A DNA stretch of 64,000 nucleotides from Lophium mytilinum (taxonomy: Eukaryota; Ascomycota; Dothideomycetes; Mytilinidiales; Mytilinidiaceae), in contig MU004182.1 in the NCBI GenBank assembly GCA_010093605.1, positions 1,521,032 to 1,585,031 of the forward strand. The letters run 5' to 3'. The notes under the pieces were generated by a model. The model had not been told where the DNA came from and did not search any database. It saw only the letters and a list, made by a program, of their open reading frames with translations. A program made the position numbers and the translations under genes. This document shows, one piece after another, positions 9,422 through 20,807 of this stretch; within the stretch, counting starts at the first letter, position 1; each line of letters opens with the position of its first letter.

Positions 9422-10229
9422 ATGCTCCGCCAAACCGCCCTCCTCGCCCTCGCCCTCGCCCTCCTCCCCCTCTCCCTCGCCCAAATCTCCGAAGACTTCG
9501 AAACCGGCTGGAACCAAACCGCCTGGCCCATCTACGCCCCCGACTGCAACCAAGGCGGCGCCATAACCCTCGACAGCACGACCGCCCACAGCGGCAAGAA
9601 CTCGCTGCGCGTCGACAGCCCGGGCGGCTACTGCGGCCACATCTTCTTCGGCACGACGAGGATCCCTAGCGGCGACGTTTACGTGCGGGCATACGTGTGA
9701 GCTCCCACCTCCATGCTCTCAACACTATCCCACTACGAGGGCGGTGAAAGCAACATTAGCAGTTCTAATATATATATATGGTTTTAGTAAGGCTTCGAAA
9801 GCCCTAACCGACTCCCACGTCTCCTTTATTACTATGCCCGACGCCGCGCAAGCCGCCGGCAAGCACCTCCGCATCGGCGGCCAGAGCCAGATCCTCATGT
9901 ACAACCGCGAGTCCGACGACGCGACGCTCCCCGACCTCTCGCCGCAGGGGATCGCGGCGTCCACGGCTCTGCCAACGGGCAGCTGGCAGTGCTTCGAGTA
10001 CCATCTGGGCGCTGATGGGTCGATTGAGACGTGGTTGGGGGGGACTGCGATTCCGGGGCTGACTGTGAAGGCGGGGGTTGCGAATGCGGATGCAGAGCAG
10101 TGGCAGAGGAGTAGTTATGTGCCGAAGATTACGGGGGTGTATTTTGGGTGGGAGTCGTATGGGGGGGATGCGAATACGTTTTGGTATGATGATGTTGTTG
10201 TTAGTGCGGGGAGGGTTGGGTGTGTTTGA
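9422..10229 (+). CDS. cip1: Secreted Cip1-like protein (polysaccharide-lyase-like jelly roll)
   Basis: Two exons, 9422-9696 and 9788-10229, separated by a 91-nt intron (donor GTGAGC, acceptor TTTTAG); 238 aa. A signal peptide is clear: MLRQTALLALALALLPLSLA, cleavage after residue 20. The mature protein matches the Cip1 family of cellulose-induced secreted proteins nearly end to end: QISEDFETGWNQT, APDCNQGGAI, AHSGKNSLRV, GYCGHIFFGTT, VSFITMPD, KHLRIGGQSQILMYNRES, CFEYHLGADGSIETWLGG and YFGWESYGGDANTFWYDD. The Trichoderma reesei protein carries a C-terminal CBM1; here the protein stops after the catalytic-type domain (GRVGCV), so there is no cellulose-binding module. Four cysteines remain. Family members have a beta-jelly-roll with calcium; lyase activity on uronic-acid polymers has been proposed. 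Role in plant-polymer breakdown is inferred. Confidence 0.9.
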
Positions 10230-10279
10230 TAGGGGGGTGGTTAGGGGGAAGTGTTGTGTTGAAATGCCTCTATACGGCT

Positions 10280-13200
10280 CTAGTCCAAATCGCTCCAGTC
10301 CAGTTCCATCACTGGAAGCGACTCTTGACAAAAAGTGCCACTTTCTTGGTCTCCTTCGGGCGCTCCATGTGTTGTATTTGCACCACCCGATCGATACCTT
10401 GGTAACGGCCAAGGCGAAAATTGAAAGTCAGACAAGTACGGAACGTCTTGTTGTGGCAGCATCTTTACGAAGTTGTATGGCCCATATGCTAATCCAGATG
10501 GTTTTCGCCAACTAGCAGAGCTGCTTTCAGTGACAGGATCGGGTTCCCTTGAAATGTTTCCAGGAAAAGCGAAAGGCTCCGGTTCATGTTCTGTAGTAAA
10601 GAACTCGTCAAATGAAATGCCGATGGTGTCCTCGTCGCGATCGTAGGCCGACTGGGAGACAGCAGGATGGAACATGCTGTAACCAGCACTGCTCCCTGGT
10701 GCTGAGGCTTCCTGTCGACAGTTCATGCTCACATCGCTATCAGAAGCCACAAGGTGTTGTGGCCGTTTCCCTTGCGCTTTGTGTGATAGCGCCTCTGCCA
10801 TATGGACCACTTCGACGCTACTTCCCGAGTATCGAGACGTGGTAGGGCTTTCGAAAGACCCGGCTTGTTTAGTCGAGCTTCCGGGCTCGCTGTCGCTGCT
10901 GGCTCTGCAGGACGGTGTGCCAAATGTTGTGGAAACAGCTTCGTCGTCCGAGGATGAAGACGGGCTCATCAGCTTTTGACGGCAGCTCTCAATGATGGCG
11001 GGTATGCAGCCCTTGATTTTGGTCATTATTGGCTCGATGAGTGCGAGCTCACGAGTTAGTTCTTCTTCGAGGGCTTCGGAAAGGGCGCGCTCGAGTTGTG
11101 GGCTCATTCCTTGCTGCTCATCTGTTGTTGTTAGCGATGTAAAGAACTGAGACGTAGATGAAGTTGACGTACACGGCGATGGCATGTTGGTATGGCCCGG
11201 AAATAGTACCGAGAACAGCATCCTCCATTTATCCTCGACGTTCCTCGCGTTAGCATACGGAGCCTTCTTGAAGTCAAGCCGCTTCAATAGCTGCGGACGG
11301 ATCCGGTCATCTTGCGGTTCAGCCTTCTTCTTGCAGATATCCTCCTGTCGCAGATGTTCAGAGTAGGCCTCCTCAGACTCCATCTCTAGCCAGCACCGGG
11401 AACAGCGCGGTGGTTGCGTATGCACGCGTTTGATGTGGTCCTTCAACTTTGCCATATCCGTGAATCCTTCCCCTCTACATGCAGCTTTCCTAAATTTCTC
11501 TGGCTGCCGCTGATGGAAAGGACATTTTAGTCTGCGCCGAGGCAGTCGATCTGGGGGCCCTTTTCCACTCTTCTTTCTAGGTCGATCGCCTGAGTCCGAG
11601 TCGTCCCCGTCGCCATTGCCATCATCTGGGTCGCGTCCGTTATCTCGCAACCTCTTGTTTCTTTGTGGCGTTTGAGAATTCGAGATTAATAAGGAGAGAC
11701 TTGGAGAGGCGGAGCTACTGGCACCCCTGGCCATCGACGAATTTGATCCCTCTGGAGCGTCTGTGGCTTCAGCTAAAGCGTAGTCCAGAAGTTGTCGAAG
11801 AAGCAGATTCTTTAATACATTCATAGCTGTGTCTAGGGTACTCTTGACGCTGATATCGTGGTCCTCAGAAGCTGTGTTCCTTTCGCTAGCCACTTCATCG
11901 AGGCTATGATCTTCGTCATCTTCCGGCTTGCCCACGCTGCTGTCACTAATACTTTCTGGCGAGGGGATGGGACTAGAGTGGATAGCAACGGAAGACTCTA
12001 GAACATCACGCTTATTGGGTTTCAACAGCAGAACGAGCTCTTTTGGCTCAACAGCATTTTTTTCCCTCTCACTCCCGCCGCCACGTACAAGGCCCGGAAC
12101 CTGGCCATTTGACGATCCTGCTGCATGTGGAGACTTGAATGGAGCTGATTTAGAGAATGCAATGTCCGACTTTGAGCGTAATGAGACATCGCGGTGAGGT
12201 ATTTCGGCTTGGTAACGTCGACCTCCTGAGGAGATAGCGCTCTGTTGTTGTTTCAGGATGGCGTTATTGGTGGCGTTTTTCTGCTGGCGCTCCCAAAGCA
12301 GGTGTTTGCGAAGGGATTCGGTCAGTTCGGTCTGAATTATATTGCGTCGGTTCGTGCGCGGAGACAATACAGGGGGTTGAGTGTTGGAGGCTGTTATAAT
12401 AATAGGCTTAGATTGAGGAATCTGGCTAGCGCGTATTATTAATCCGGGCTCCTTATGTGGGGAGGTGGCAAGGGATGAACCGTTAGGGGAGGACGTCCGT
12501 GACTGGCGTAATGCGGGAGTGGATGGCGATGCTGCGTTCTGGCGTGCTTTAGCCCGGTTGCCCTCATGCATTAGTGTTGTAAGCAGCGAGCGGCGCGGTC
12601 TTAGGTTAGCACTCGAGTCAACGCGTCGAAAAAGCTCCTTGTCGGTGACGCTGAATGGGCCACTGTTGTCGTCGTCCTCCCACTGGTCATCGTCGTCTTC
12701 CGTGTCCTCGTCCTCGATAGCATTATCATCCGACTCGTCGTCATCGTCGTCTTCCTCGATGTCGGTCTCAATAGCGCCCTCGCTCTCTTCTTGATCACCA
12801 ACGAGGCTGGGGTCATTCAAATGATGATACGATCGTAGGTGCTCGGTAAGCTGGTCGCGTTTGTTGAAACCGCAAGAACCTACCCAACCACACCTGTGAA
12901 CGATGCAAGGGAATGGCTTGTCTCCGCCGTGCACGGTTGTATGGTGTCGTTGAAGGTCAGCCAACCGGACAAACAAAGGGTTGGAAGTGCAGCCTTCAAA
13001 CTCGCATTTGAAGGTCGACTTCGGCTTCCTAGTATATATTAGCTAGTAGATGCGTTGAGGAATAATAATACCTACGCCTTCCCACTACTTGTCCTTGAAG
13101 CTGGAGGGGTTAGTGGAGTCAAGTGGCTGGCATAGCGCTCATTTGCTATAGGATCTTTGCTCTGCCCCTGATAATCCGGGAGCTGAATATCTGGCAATCC

Positions 13201-13518
13201 TTGATGGTACCACGCATAGGAATCCATGGACCTATTTACCGGTTGTGCCGAGACGAGGTGGGGCGGTGATAGATTATGTCCGCCTGGTGACAGATGCGGC
13301 TGACCTTTTGCGTATCCATGACTTGTTGCATTGGAGGGAGTAGTTTCATAAACAGCAATTCTATTGGAATCGGGTGAAGATGCAATGTCGTAAGGTTTTC
13401 TAGGTGTTGCCGGTTGGCTTTGGCTTGACTCGTAAGGTTTTTGTGAATAGGTAGACTCTACGACATCAGCAGCAACGACGGGCGCAAGGGAACAGGTCTG
13501 CAAGGATGATTTATCCAT
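10280..13518 (-). CDS. Large C2H2 zinc-finger protein with acidic region, 1,046 aa
   Basis: Three exons on the minus strand: 13518-13076, 13028-11173 and 11121-10280. Intron 1 is 47 nt (donor GTAGGT). Intron 2 is 51 nt (donor GTACGT, branch GCTAAC, acceptor CAG); it is a multiple of three and stop-free, so the ORF reads through it, but splicing gives NMPSPYEQQGMSP, which fits related proteins better. The N-terminus is Ser/Pro/Gln-rich. Two C2H2 fingers follow at about residues 156-215 (CEFEGC..HHTTVH and CIVHRC..HLRSYHH), then a very acidic stretch (EEDDDDDESDDNAIEDED) and a long disordered part. A second Cys/His cluster lies near residues 650-715 (CPFHQRQ..FRKAAC..HIKRVH, CSRCW..H..C). The layout suggests a nuclear regulator. 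The stop lies 50 bp from the end of the convergent Cip1-like gene, so their 3' UTRs likely overlap. Confidence 0.85.
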
Positions 13519-14061
13519 CGCGTAAGCCCAAATGCTATAAATGTGAGCCTACTTTGTAGCGTTGACGATGAGAGGGAAGGTGGGAGCGTCCGCAGAGGCC
13601 CGCGATAGTCTCCCCATATTCTTGGCCAGTGTTTTCTCACGCACAAGGCTGCGCTGAACATAGATCAGCGACAGCACAGATGTGCGAATGCTGTGGCTGT
13701 GCAAGATTTCGTAATCCGTGTCCTGACCAATGCCAATTTCTGGCCCCCACACTCTTTCCCTGTGGCGTTCATGTTCAACCGCACAACTGTGCGGTCGATA
13801 GTTTGTGAGTTTAAAAAGTCGTTGGCATCAATGTTCGAGTATCGAAAGCCAGCAGTTGCACGGATACTCAAATGAAAAGTAGGAATGATAGCCTTATGAA
13901 AGGAGATGTATATAGAGAGTCGAGAAAGAGAGCAATGGCCACAGAGTACCAACAATCCAGATATCAGCCAAAAGAGAATTCTTCCACAATAGGCCTTTAT
14001 TTAATCTTTTTCCAGACTATCTCACACCAGTCACCGGACAACACGGAAACGCAGCGCTAAG
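13519..14061. other. Divergent intergenic region
   Basis: 543 bp between the zinc-finger gene (minus) and the 14062 gene (plus); should hold both promoters. No gene or clear motif seen. Confidence 0.55.
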
Positions 14062-14403
14062 ATGGCGGCTAGCAGCCAAACAGCTCCTGCACCTACGGGA
14101 AACCAGCATGGGTTAGTGATACACTTGATGATTGGCTGCCAATTTTTCTGACTGTGCTACAGTTCTGGAACAGTTCGGGAACCACTCTCCTTCAGTATGC
14201 AGCGCTTTCTCGAGAACCGCGACGATGGAGCTTTGTTGCTTCATGAACAATCCAGTCAGAGCAGCTCTCGAAGTGATCGCTTGCAAGCTGTCATCGATGA
14301 AGTGGATCGATTGGCGTTATCTAGGAAAGACGCCGAGAGCAAAAGGACAAGCAGGGTGAAGACTCGTGAATGGCCCACGCGTGCAGAAGGAGTAGGTTGG
14401 TAG
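14062..14403 (+). CDS. Uncharacterised 96-aa protein
   Basis: Two exons, 14062-14111 and 14163-14403, joined across a 51-nt intron with a good donor (GTTAGT), a CTGAC-like branch site and acceptor TACAG; the phase-2 junction restores a glycine codon. The product is hydrophilic: a short Ala/Ser/Gln start, then FSMQRFLENRDDGALLLHEQ, a Ser-rich link, and a helical charged part (DRLQAVIDEVDRLALSRKDAESKRTSRVKTREW). No signal peptide or membrane segment. I do not recognise a family. The spliced frame and its even composition argue that it is real rather than a chance ORF. A predicted amphipathic helix near residues 59-80 suggests a small binding or adaptor protein; that is inference. Confidence 0.6.
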
Positions 14404-14842
14404 GACAATACAGACGCGTGTATTGGTGTTGGATGTCCGTAGCGAAGAAGAGACAAGGGCGAGGAGGATTATCCTTAGCGCACGGGTCCCGTGATGACTC
14501 AGCCCAGTGTCAACTGTAAACAGGCCATCATCATTGCGTTTTGTCCAGTCATCTGTTATTTAAGGAGTTGGGGTACGCAAGGTGCAGTATTCACGGGAAA
14601 CGTTAATCATGACTTATTGGAGCGTTGGGCTATCGTAGATAGAGCTATGCAAAATTCTCGTATATCTGCACCTATCAGTCACGTGTCTACTTGAATACAT
14701 AGAGTCTTGAAAATTTGCTCTGAGGTATCTCAAGTGCTTGAATTCGTCGATAATACACAGGTTATCCACTCCTCTTAGTTTATGTCTCTTAACCGTGAGC
14801 AATCCTCAACTCCTCCGACGTCAATAGCCAACCGCCTGCCCC
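14404..14842. other. Intergenic region between convergent genes
   Basis: 3' flanks of the 96-aa protein gene and the MFS transporter. A CACGTG-like core (GTCACGTGTC, about 14680-14689) is the only motif noted. No gene. Confidence 0.55.
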
Positions 14843-16863
14843 TCAAGAGGACCTGCGACCATACGGCTCAAACGGAAACACCGCCGCAACCGCCGCCATA
14901 ACGATATACAGCGCGGCACAGATATAAATTGGCACAGGGGTGTTCGTCTACATTGCACGTCTATCATTAGCTTGACATCCCGAGGGCCTCAACATGGAGC
15001 TTACTCACATCCGCAACGGTCGCAATAACTGCGCTCAAAATCCCCATCACCCTATTAAACCCCACCGCAATCCCATTCCCGGTCCCTCGATGCGCACTCG
15101 GCAGTACCTCAGGCGTGTACGCATACAGCGTGCCGTAATACACGTTCAGCCAAAAGCTGATTGCGCAATTGAAGCCTAGGTTCTGCGCGTTGTTGCGCAC
15201 CTGCGTGTATGCAAAGAAGAAAGTCATGGTGACGAGTGCTCCGATGACCATGGTATATTTCCGGCCTAGTAATTTGAGGGAGCAGAGGTAGCCGGCTAGG
15301 ATAGGTCCGAAGATCGAACACATGTTTGAGAGGGCGTAGTTGCGCCAAGTAATATAGGAGGATGTTTCGCCGAATGAGGCGCCGCGGGAAGCGAGGTAGG
15401 AGGGTAGGAAGACGCTGTAGAGAGGGTATGCAAGGCCGATGAGGGTCCATGAGAACCAGATCAAGGAGGTTGAAAGAGCAATGCGTGGAGTCGCGAAGAG
15501 ACCTCGCAAGTGCACTGTGAGGCCCGAAAGGGCAAATCTAGAACCTGACTGTATAGCCGTGACGCCGCACGCAGAGAGTTTCTCGAGAGTTAATGAGCAG
15601 GAACGGCCATATCTTGTTGCAATGCCTTGAAGGGTTTCGACTACTTCGGTGTCGGCGCCGCGGCCGAGGAGGTATTTGGGGGTCTCATTGAGGCGGATCA
15701 CGGTGATTCGAAGAATTGACATGACGAATACTAGCGAGCCGGACGCGTACCAGATGTAGCGCCATCCTTTATTATTGGAGTAGGCGCAAGGGGCGGCGGC
15801 AGGGTCGATCGATGGATCAATACAGGAGAAATTGGGGATGAAGGCCCAGGCGAAGAGGCCTGCAACCAACTGACCAATTCCTGGTGTCGGTTAGCTGGAG
15901 GGTGGTAAACGACTGGAGTGATCTCAACCGAGTACTTCGAGTTGGGATACTGGGCGGAGAAAGAAAGCTTGAGTTTCGGGGAGCTTCGAATTCAAAGAGA
16001 TAGGCAAGCAGCTGACTCATGAGAAGGAATAGGTAGGAAAAATACGCACCCCACCATGCCGCCATCAAAGTCAGCAGCCACTGATCTTTACTGGGTAGAT
16101 ATTCTAAGAAGACTGTGGTGTCCAAAACCAGATTTCCTCCGGCACCAAATGAACTCAGGGCGATGAACAGCCCCAGTACATACCAATTTGGCGAGGTCCC
16201 AGCGAGAATGGCAAAGATAGAGCAGACCATGAGGGACACATTAAAGGCAAACTTCCTTCCAATGACGTCGGCGCCCATTCCCCAAAAAAGAGCTCCGATG
16301 AGCATCCCCGAGTAAGCGGCCATGGTCATGCCTTTGGGGTACGATGGATTGAATTCGAGGGCAGCCTGGCCTGCGATGATGGATTGGATGAGCAGGATAA
16401 GAGAATCAACGGCGTAGCTATAGGCTCGTGAGCGGGTGCATATGGACGGAAGGTGCACTGGGAAATATATCGTATCGGAGGAATGAGGTGCGTTCGGTGA
16501 TAAAAACATCTTTTGGGGCTGGAGCACGAGATTTCTGGATTGTTTACCCAAAACCGTTCAGCACGAAAAGCTTCCATTGATACGTGGTGAACCCAATCTC
16601 GTCAATAGCCTAGATAAAGCTGTGTCAGCCATGGAGAATGAGTACTAACACGTCCACAAATATTGCGATCATAGCTTTGAATAGGTTAGGTGATGGTTAT
16701 AGGTACTAACGTCGTTGACCAGATGCATTTTTGCATTAAGCACAGGATCCGTATGCTCTAGTTGTAATATGTCTTCGCCCTTATGAATTGAGATTGTTTC
16801 TAGTGATACCTGCTCAACATCTCCCGACAGAACTTTGATATCTTCATCTTTCTCTGACGTCAT
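14843..16863 (-). CDS. Major facilitator superfamily transporter, 519 aa
   Basis: Five exons on the minus strand: 16863-16711, 16609-16548, 16417-16050, 15880-15009 and 14947-14843, with introns of 101, 130, 169 and 61 nt. The exon junctions recover family-typical segments: VNDAIDEIGFTTYQWKLFVLNGFGYAVDSL, then WWGIGQLVAGLFAWAFIPNFSC, and a last exon starting TNTPVPIYICAALYIVMAAVAAVFPFEPYG. MFS motif A is at residues 118-127 (GMGADVIGRK). About 12 hydrophobic segments follow. The cytosolic N-terminus is acidic. The sequence resembles the SV2/YhjE-like group of fungal sugar or organic-anion proton symporters; the substrate cannot be read from the sequence. It should sit in the plasma membrane. 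Unspliced short frames in introns 1-3 mimic extra coding sequence. Confidence 0.88.
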
Positions 16864-17962
16864 GGTGGATAGGTGGTTGATCTTGACGAGAGAATTCGTT
16901 CAGGACATCCGTCCGGTGATACCCAGCGTCCGATTTGGATTTTAAGAAAGCACTGGAGCAGGTCTCGGATGGGGTTGAAAGTTATGGCAGTCAGGTACCT
17001 CCCAACGTAACAATGAAACGGGCGAGCAATAGTGGAATAAAGTAAGACTGCAACTGTGAAGCGCGGGCCTGGACCAGGAAGCCAGCTATTCGTTGAGGGG
17101 AGGAAAGTATATGCAGGTGCTAATGACTTTATATGAAGGAAGGGCCAACCACAATGTTTTTGGTGCTGCTGGTGCCTTTATAACAAAAGGATACATATAA
17201 GCAAGATTAGATCCATCTTTCTACGGGCCTGAATTTGGCTTCATACGCCGTTGCTTTGACGATGCGCCCGAGGTTCCAAGGTTACCTTGTGGGGACGACC
17301 CCAATACACATCCGTTGATAGGTCAGACTAACTACGTAGGCGTCATGAAATATAAGAGGCCTCCTTATCTATAATCTTGAGATCCTATTCGACCTATTTA
17401 GGATGTTCATTCCACTGATGAAGTTTGCTGGCGGCCTCGTTATCACTGATGCCCCGCCGCCCCGCGCATCTGCTTTGCGATCCGTCGAATGAGTTCAGCT
17501 TCAAGTGGATCAATTCAATGAAAAGTACTCATATATTTGTGTTATCGCACCTTCGGCCTGATTAGTGTACCGGGGGACCACTGTGGAGATCGAACGTGAA
17601 GGTTGTTGAGATTCACGTTGACGACCATGCACTTGAAACCTGGGCTTTCGTACTGGGTAATACACGCAGACGGTGTAGACCTGGTCACGTCATTCTAGAA
17701 TCTCAACCCGACCACCCTACTTCCCTTCCGCGGCACCTGGCTCACCTTCGTCAAATGTTTGGATCCCATTGCTCGCAATCAATCGTTACTGATAGCAATC
17801 CCCTTCCGTGTTCCATGGCCATCGTACGCAACCTTTCCCTCCCATTCTCTGTATCTGTACATTAGGTTAAGCTCATCGATGCCACTTGACGGCTCTGCCT
17901 TCGGAAATTCTTTCCTTGTGACCTTCAAATAAGCCGGCAATGTATAATTTTAGTGGCGTACA

Positions 17963-17983
17963 CATCTTCTAGTCTAGAAGATG
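17963..17983. repeat. Perfect inverted repeat, 10-bp arms with 1-bp spacer
   Basis: CATCTTCTAG, one T, then CTAGAAGATG. It could be an operator-like site or cruciform; it lies 74 bp before the weak ORF at 18037. It is not followed by a T-run and fungi do not use hairpin terminators. Confidence 0.6.
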
Positions 17984-18036
17984 CTGGAGACTATCTAGTC
18001 GGTTTGGAACTTGCCACTTTCAGGAAGAAGATCGCA

Positions 18037-18291
18037 ATGCCAGAAGACGTACTCTCCAAGCTCCACAAGCGGGATACTAGAATGCAGGTGTCGGCTCCTC
18101 AAACACTCGCCAATATCGTCGCAATTGCCAAGGCGAAGGGACCGGGCGGTGTAAATCAAGAGCAGCTAATTATAGAATACGCCCTGGTGACTAGCGTGGG
18201 GAGAAACAGTCAATATATTGCAATTGTCCAAGTACAGCCCCTACTATGCAGACGTTTGCTATGGTTAGCATGCAGGTGGCGCCAAGGGTAA
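18037..18291 (+). CDS. Doubtful ORF or gene relic, 84 aa
   Basis: The frame from ATG 18037 gives a plausible protein start (MPEDVLSKLHKRDTRMQVSAPQTLANIVAIAKAKGPGG, then VNQEQLIIEYALVTSVGRNSQYIAIVQ) and then turns into an unnatural Cys/Arg/Trp-rich tail. The frame is open for ~28 codons upstream without an ATG. This suggests the first part is, or was, coding and that the true gene is broken or spliced in a way I cannot see. No family recognised. Confidence 0.2.
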   Translation: MPEDVLSKLHKRDTRMQVSAPQTLANIVAIAKAKGPGGVNQEQLIIEYALVTSVGRNSQYIAIVQVQPLLCRRLLWLACRWRQG

Positions 18292-18752
18292 ACTAGAGTA
18301 CTGGAAGATGATGAGAGAGATTCCATGGCCCGGCATCTCCTTTGCAGGGTTAAAAAGTCTTTTGTTACGCAGCATTTACGAGATGCACTAACCACAGTAT
18401 GCGCGAAGGGGCTGTACATTAACTAGAGCGTGCGTCTAGGGGCTGTAGTGGTAACGATTGTACCACCGTAAGAATAGATTCTCCTAAACCTCCTTCCTAC
18501 TTCTCGCTTTGCCTTTCCGCTCTTCTCCCTGTCTCAGATCCTTGTTGGAGCGTTCATTCGCCAGCCTTGCCACAACCTCGTGTGATGTGGCTGCAGCAAT
18601 ACATGCAAGTCGGGATCAGCTGAACTCGACAAAGACAAGGCTGGGCTGGAATCCGAAACTCAGGCCACAGCCTGATAAGCGCCCAGAACAATATAAAGCT
18701 CAAAATGCATGTCTCTGCTTAATTTCGATCGGCTTTTCGGTCAACCGACGAC

Positions 18753-20652
18753 ATGGCCGCAGCGCATGGTGTTGATGCGCAAAGCCCAGCGCCCTCAACA
18801 CTATCGCAATCGCAAATGGGCGATGGCCACACGCTCGACAATACAGGCTACTGCATCTTATCTTTGGACGGCGGGGGTGTTCGTGGCCTTGCGACGCTAT
18901 GTATGCTACAGAGCATCATGAACCGGCTGAACTATGAGCGCGAAGAGGCAGGGCTGCGGCCGAGGAAACCGTGCGAAATCTTCGATTTGATCGGCGGGAC
19001 GAGTACGGGAGGGTAGGCGCTTCCCATTTCTCCATTAAAAGATGCTGAACAGTGTCGCAGGCTCATCGCCATCATGCTGGGCCGGCTCGAAATGTCCGTC
19101 GAGGAATGCATAGTTGCATACAAGAAAATGATGAAGCAGGTCTTCGAAAAGAAAGCCAACCGTTCTTTCATTGGCATCCTGGGTGGTGTACAACCGAGGT
19201 TCTCGTCCAAGGCTCTCGAAAATGCTATTTCACAAGTGATCAAAGGATGTGGTCTCTCAGTCGATGAAAGGCTCGAGAACGGGACGAGGCCACGGTGTAA
19301 AGTGTGAGTCTATACGCGATGCCTGTCAATCTTCTTCAAAGCTAACAGTCCAGCTTCGTCTGCACAAAATTCCAAAAAACAAACGCCATCACCCGTCTAC
19401 GCAGCTACCGCCTCCCAGCAGGCTCCGACTTCCACCCAACTATCCTCGAAGCCGCTCTCGCGACATCCGCCGCCCCAACCTACTTCTCCGACACCGCCAT
19501 CGCCGGCAGCAAGTTCGTCGACGGCGCGCTCGGGGCGAACAACCCTGTCGTAGAAGTGGAGGAGGAGGCCGCGGATCTCTGGTGTGAAGAGACGGGCCAC
19601 TTGCAACCGCTCGTGAAATGCTTCATCTCCATCGGCACTGGACATCCCGGCACACGCAGCGTGTCCGACAAGGGACTGAAGAACCTCGTGCAGACGCTGC
19701 AAAAAGAGGCGACGGAGACGGAGAACACGAACCAGCAATTCCTCGGCCGATGGCGCGACTATGTGGAAAAGGACCGCTGCTTCCGCTTCAATGTCGAGCA
19801 CGGCCTTGAGAACGTGGAGCTGGCGGAGTTTCAGCAGCAGGACCTCATCCAGGCGGCAACTTCGACGTATCTGAGGGAACGGGGCACAAAGGGGAAGGTG
19901 CGGATGTGTGTGGAGAATCTGAGGACGAAGGAGTGTACGTCTAGCACGAATCTCGTAGAACTTGATATTGTGTGATATAAACAAGACATAGCTGATTCCC
20001 CCGCGTCCTTGCAGATCATCCCACAGCCGAATTCATAAGAGAGCTAAAGCAGAAAACGCTTGTAGGAGAGAGCCAGCGACCATCCCAAGCATTGTCGCGC
20101 GCTACGACGTCTGAGATCGCGGAACTCATTAATCTGGGGAACTCGAACCTTAAAGTGTCGCCTGACAGAATCACGATAGACCATCTGAAGCAAGCTCGCC
20201 ATTACTTCTCGAAGGCGCTGCACTATCTCGAGAACAACCCTGCAAGCTCGCCCAAGCAGGTCTCGCGGGTGTGTCAGAGATTGATGGAGACTTCAATTGG
20301 ACTGTCCATGAAAGTTCGCGACGCCGCGGAACGGAAGAGACACGCGAACCAAGCTCATGAGTACGGAAAGGCGGCTCTGGATAATGTGCTGAGGTGCCAG
20401 GATATATGCATGATTGCGCAAGTCCAGTTTCTGCTGGCTTGTGTGAGTGTGTGGAAGGTGTATCTGGAGGCGAGAACGAGTGGGGTAGAGCCGAAGAGTC
20501 ATCCAGAGAGGGATAACGTCGAGGTCCTGGTGGTGGAGAGGCTCGAGGAGTTGAGGAGGTTTCAGAATTTGGATATGGAAGCGTATGAGGCGCAGGCGAG
20601 AAAGTATCTGAGTTATCTGATGAAACCGTCACGAAATCAAGCGTGGGAGTGA
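18753..20652 (+). CDS. Patatin-like phospholipase with C-terminal helical domain, 573 aa
   Basis: Four exons: 18753-19012, 19061-19303, 19354-19934 and 20015-20652; introns 48, 50, 80 nt. Patatin core: oxyanion loop DGGGVRG (residues 39-45), nucleophile elbow GTSTG with Ser84, and the second dyad residue Asp224 in FVDGALGANNP. The dyad is intact, so an active acyl hydrolase (phospholipase A2/lysophospholipase type) is likely. From residue 362 the protein is all-helical and charged (ITIDHLKQARHYFSKALHYLE, HANQAHEYGKAALDNVLRC, VERLEELRRFQNLDMEAYEAQARKYLSYL), which resembles a TPR-type repeat. Fungal NLR-like immune proteins often join patatin to an NB domain and TPRs; here there is no P-loop. 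No signal peptide, so probably cytosolic or membrane-associated. The last intron donor (GTACGT) was preferred over read-through to a stop at 19975. Confidence 0.88.
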
Positions 20653-20807
20653 AATGTGATAGATAGAGTTCTTGTGTTCGCGAGATAGTTGACAAAGAAA
20701 AGGAAAGATATATTACTGTAGTAATTTCCAAGTCTCAGAGCAACCCTTGACGCCCAACTTCCCAAGCCTCGTTATGATGAAATCGTCACCGGGTGCCATT
20801 TTCCCGT

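Larger units (their letters stand above)
16864..18752. other. Long intergenic region (1.9 kb)
   Basis: Promoter of the MFS gene on the left and of the patatin-like gene on the right, with little else I can support. It contains a weak ORF (18037-18291) and a 10-bp inverted repeat (17963-17983), both listed separately. The part from about 18,470 to 18,560 is C/T-rich and may be the start of the patatin leader. Confidence 0.5.

Noticed and set aside
17596-17865. 89-codon ORF in the long intergenic region
   Set aside because: No domain, no upstream promoter-like signal, and mixed composition; treated as chance.
19397-19984. 195-codon minus-strand ORF inside the patatin gene
   Set aside because: Exact antisense of exon 3, where the patatin motifs DGALGANNP are encoded; Arg/Leu/His-rich shadow.
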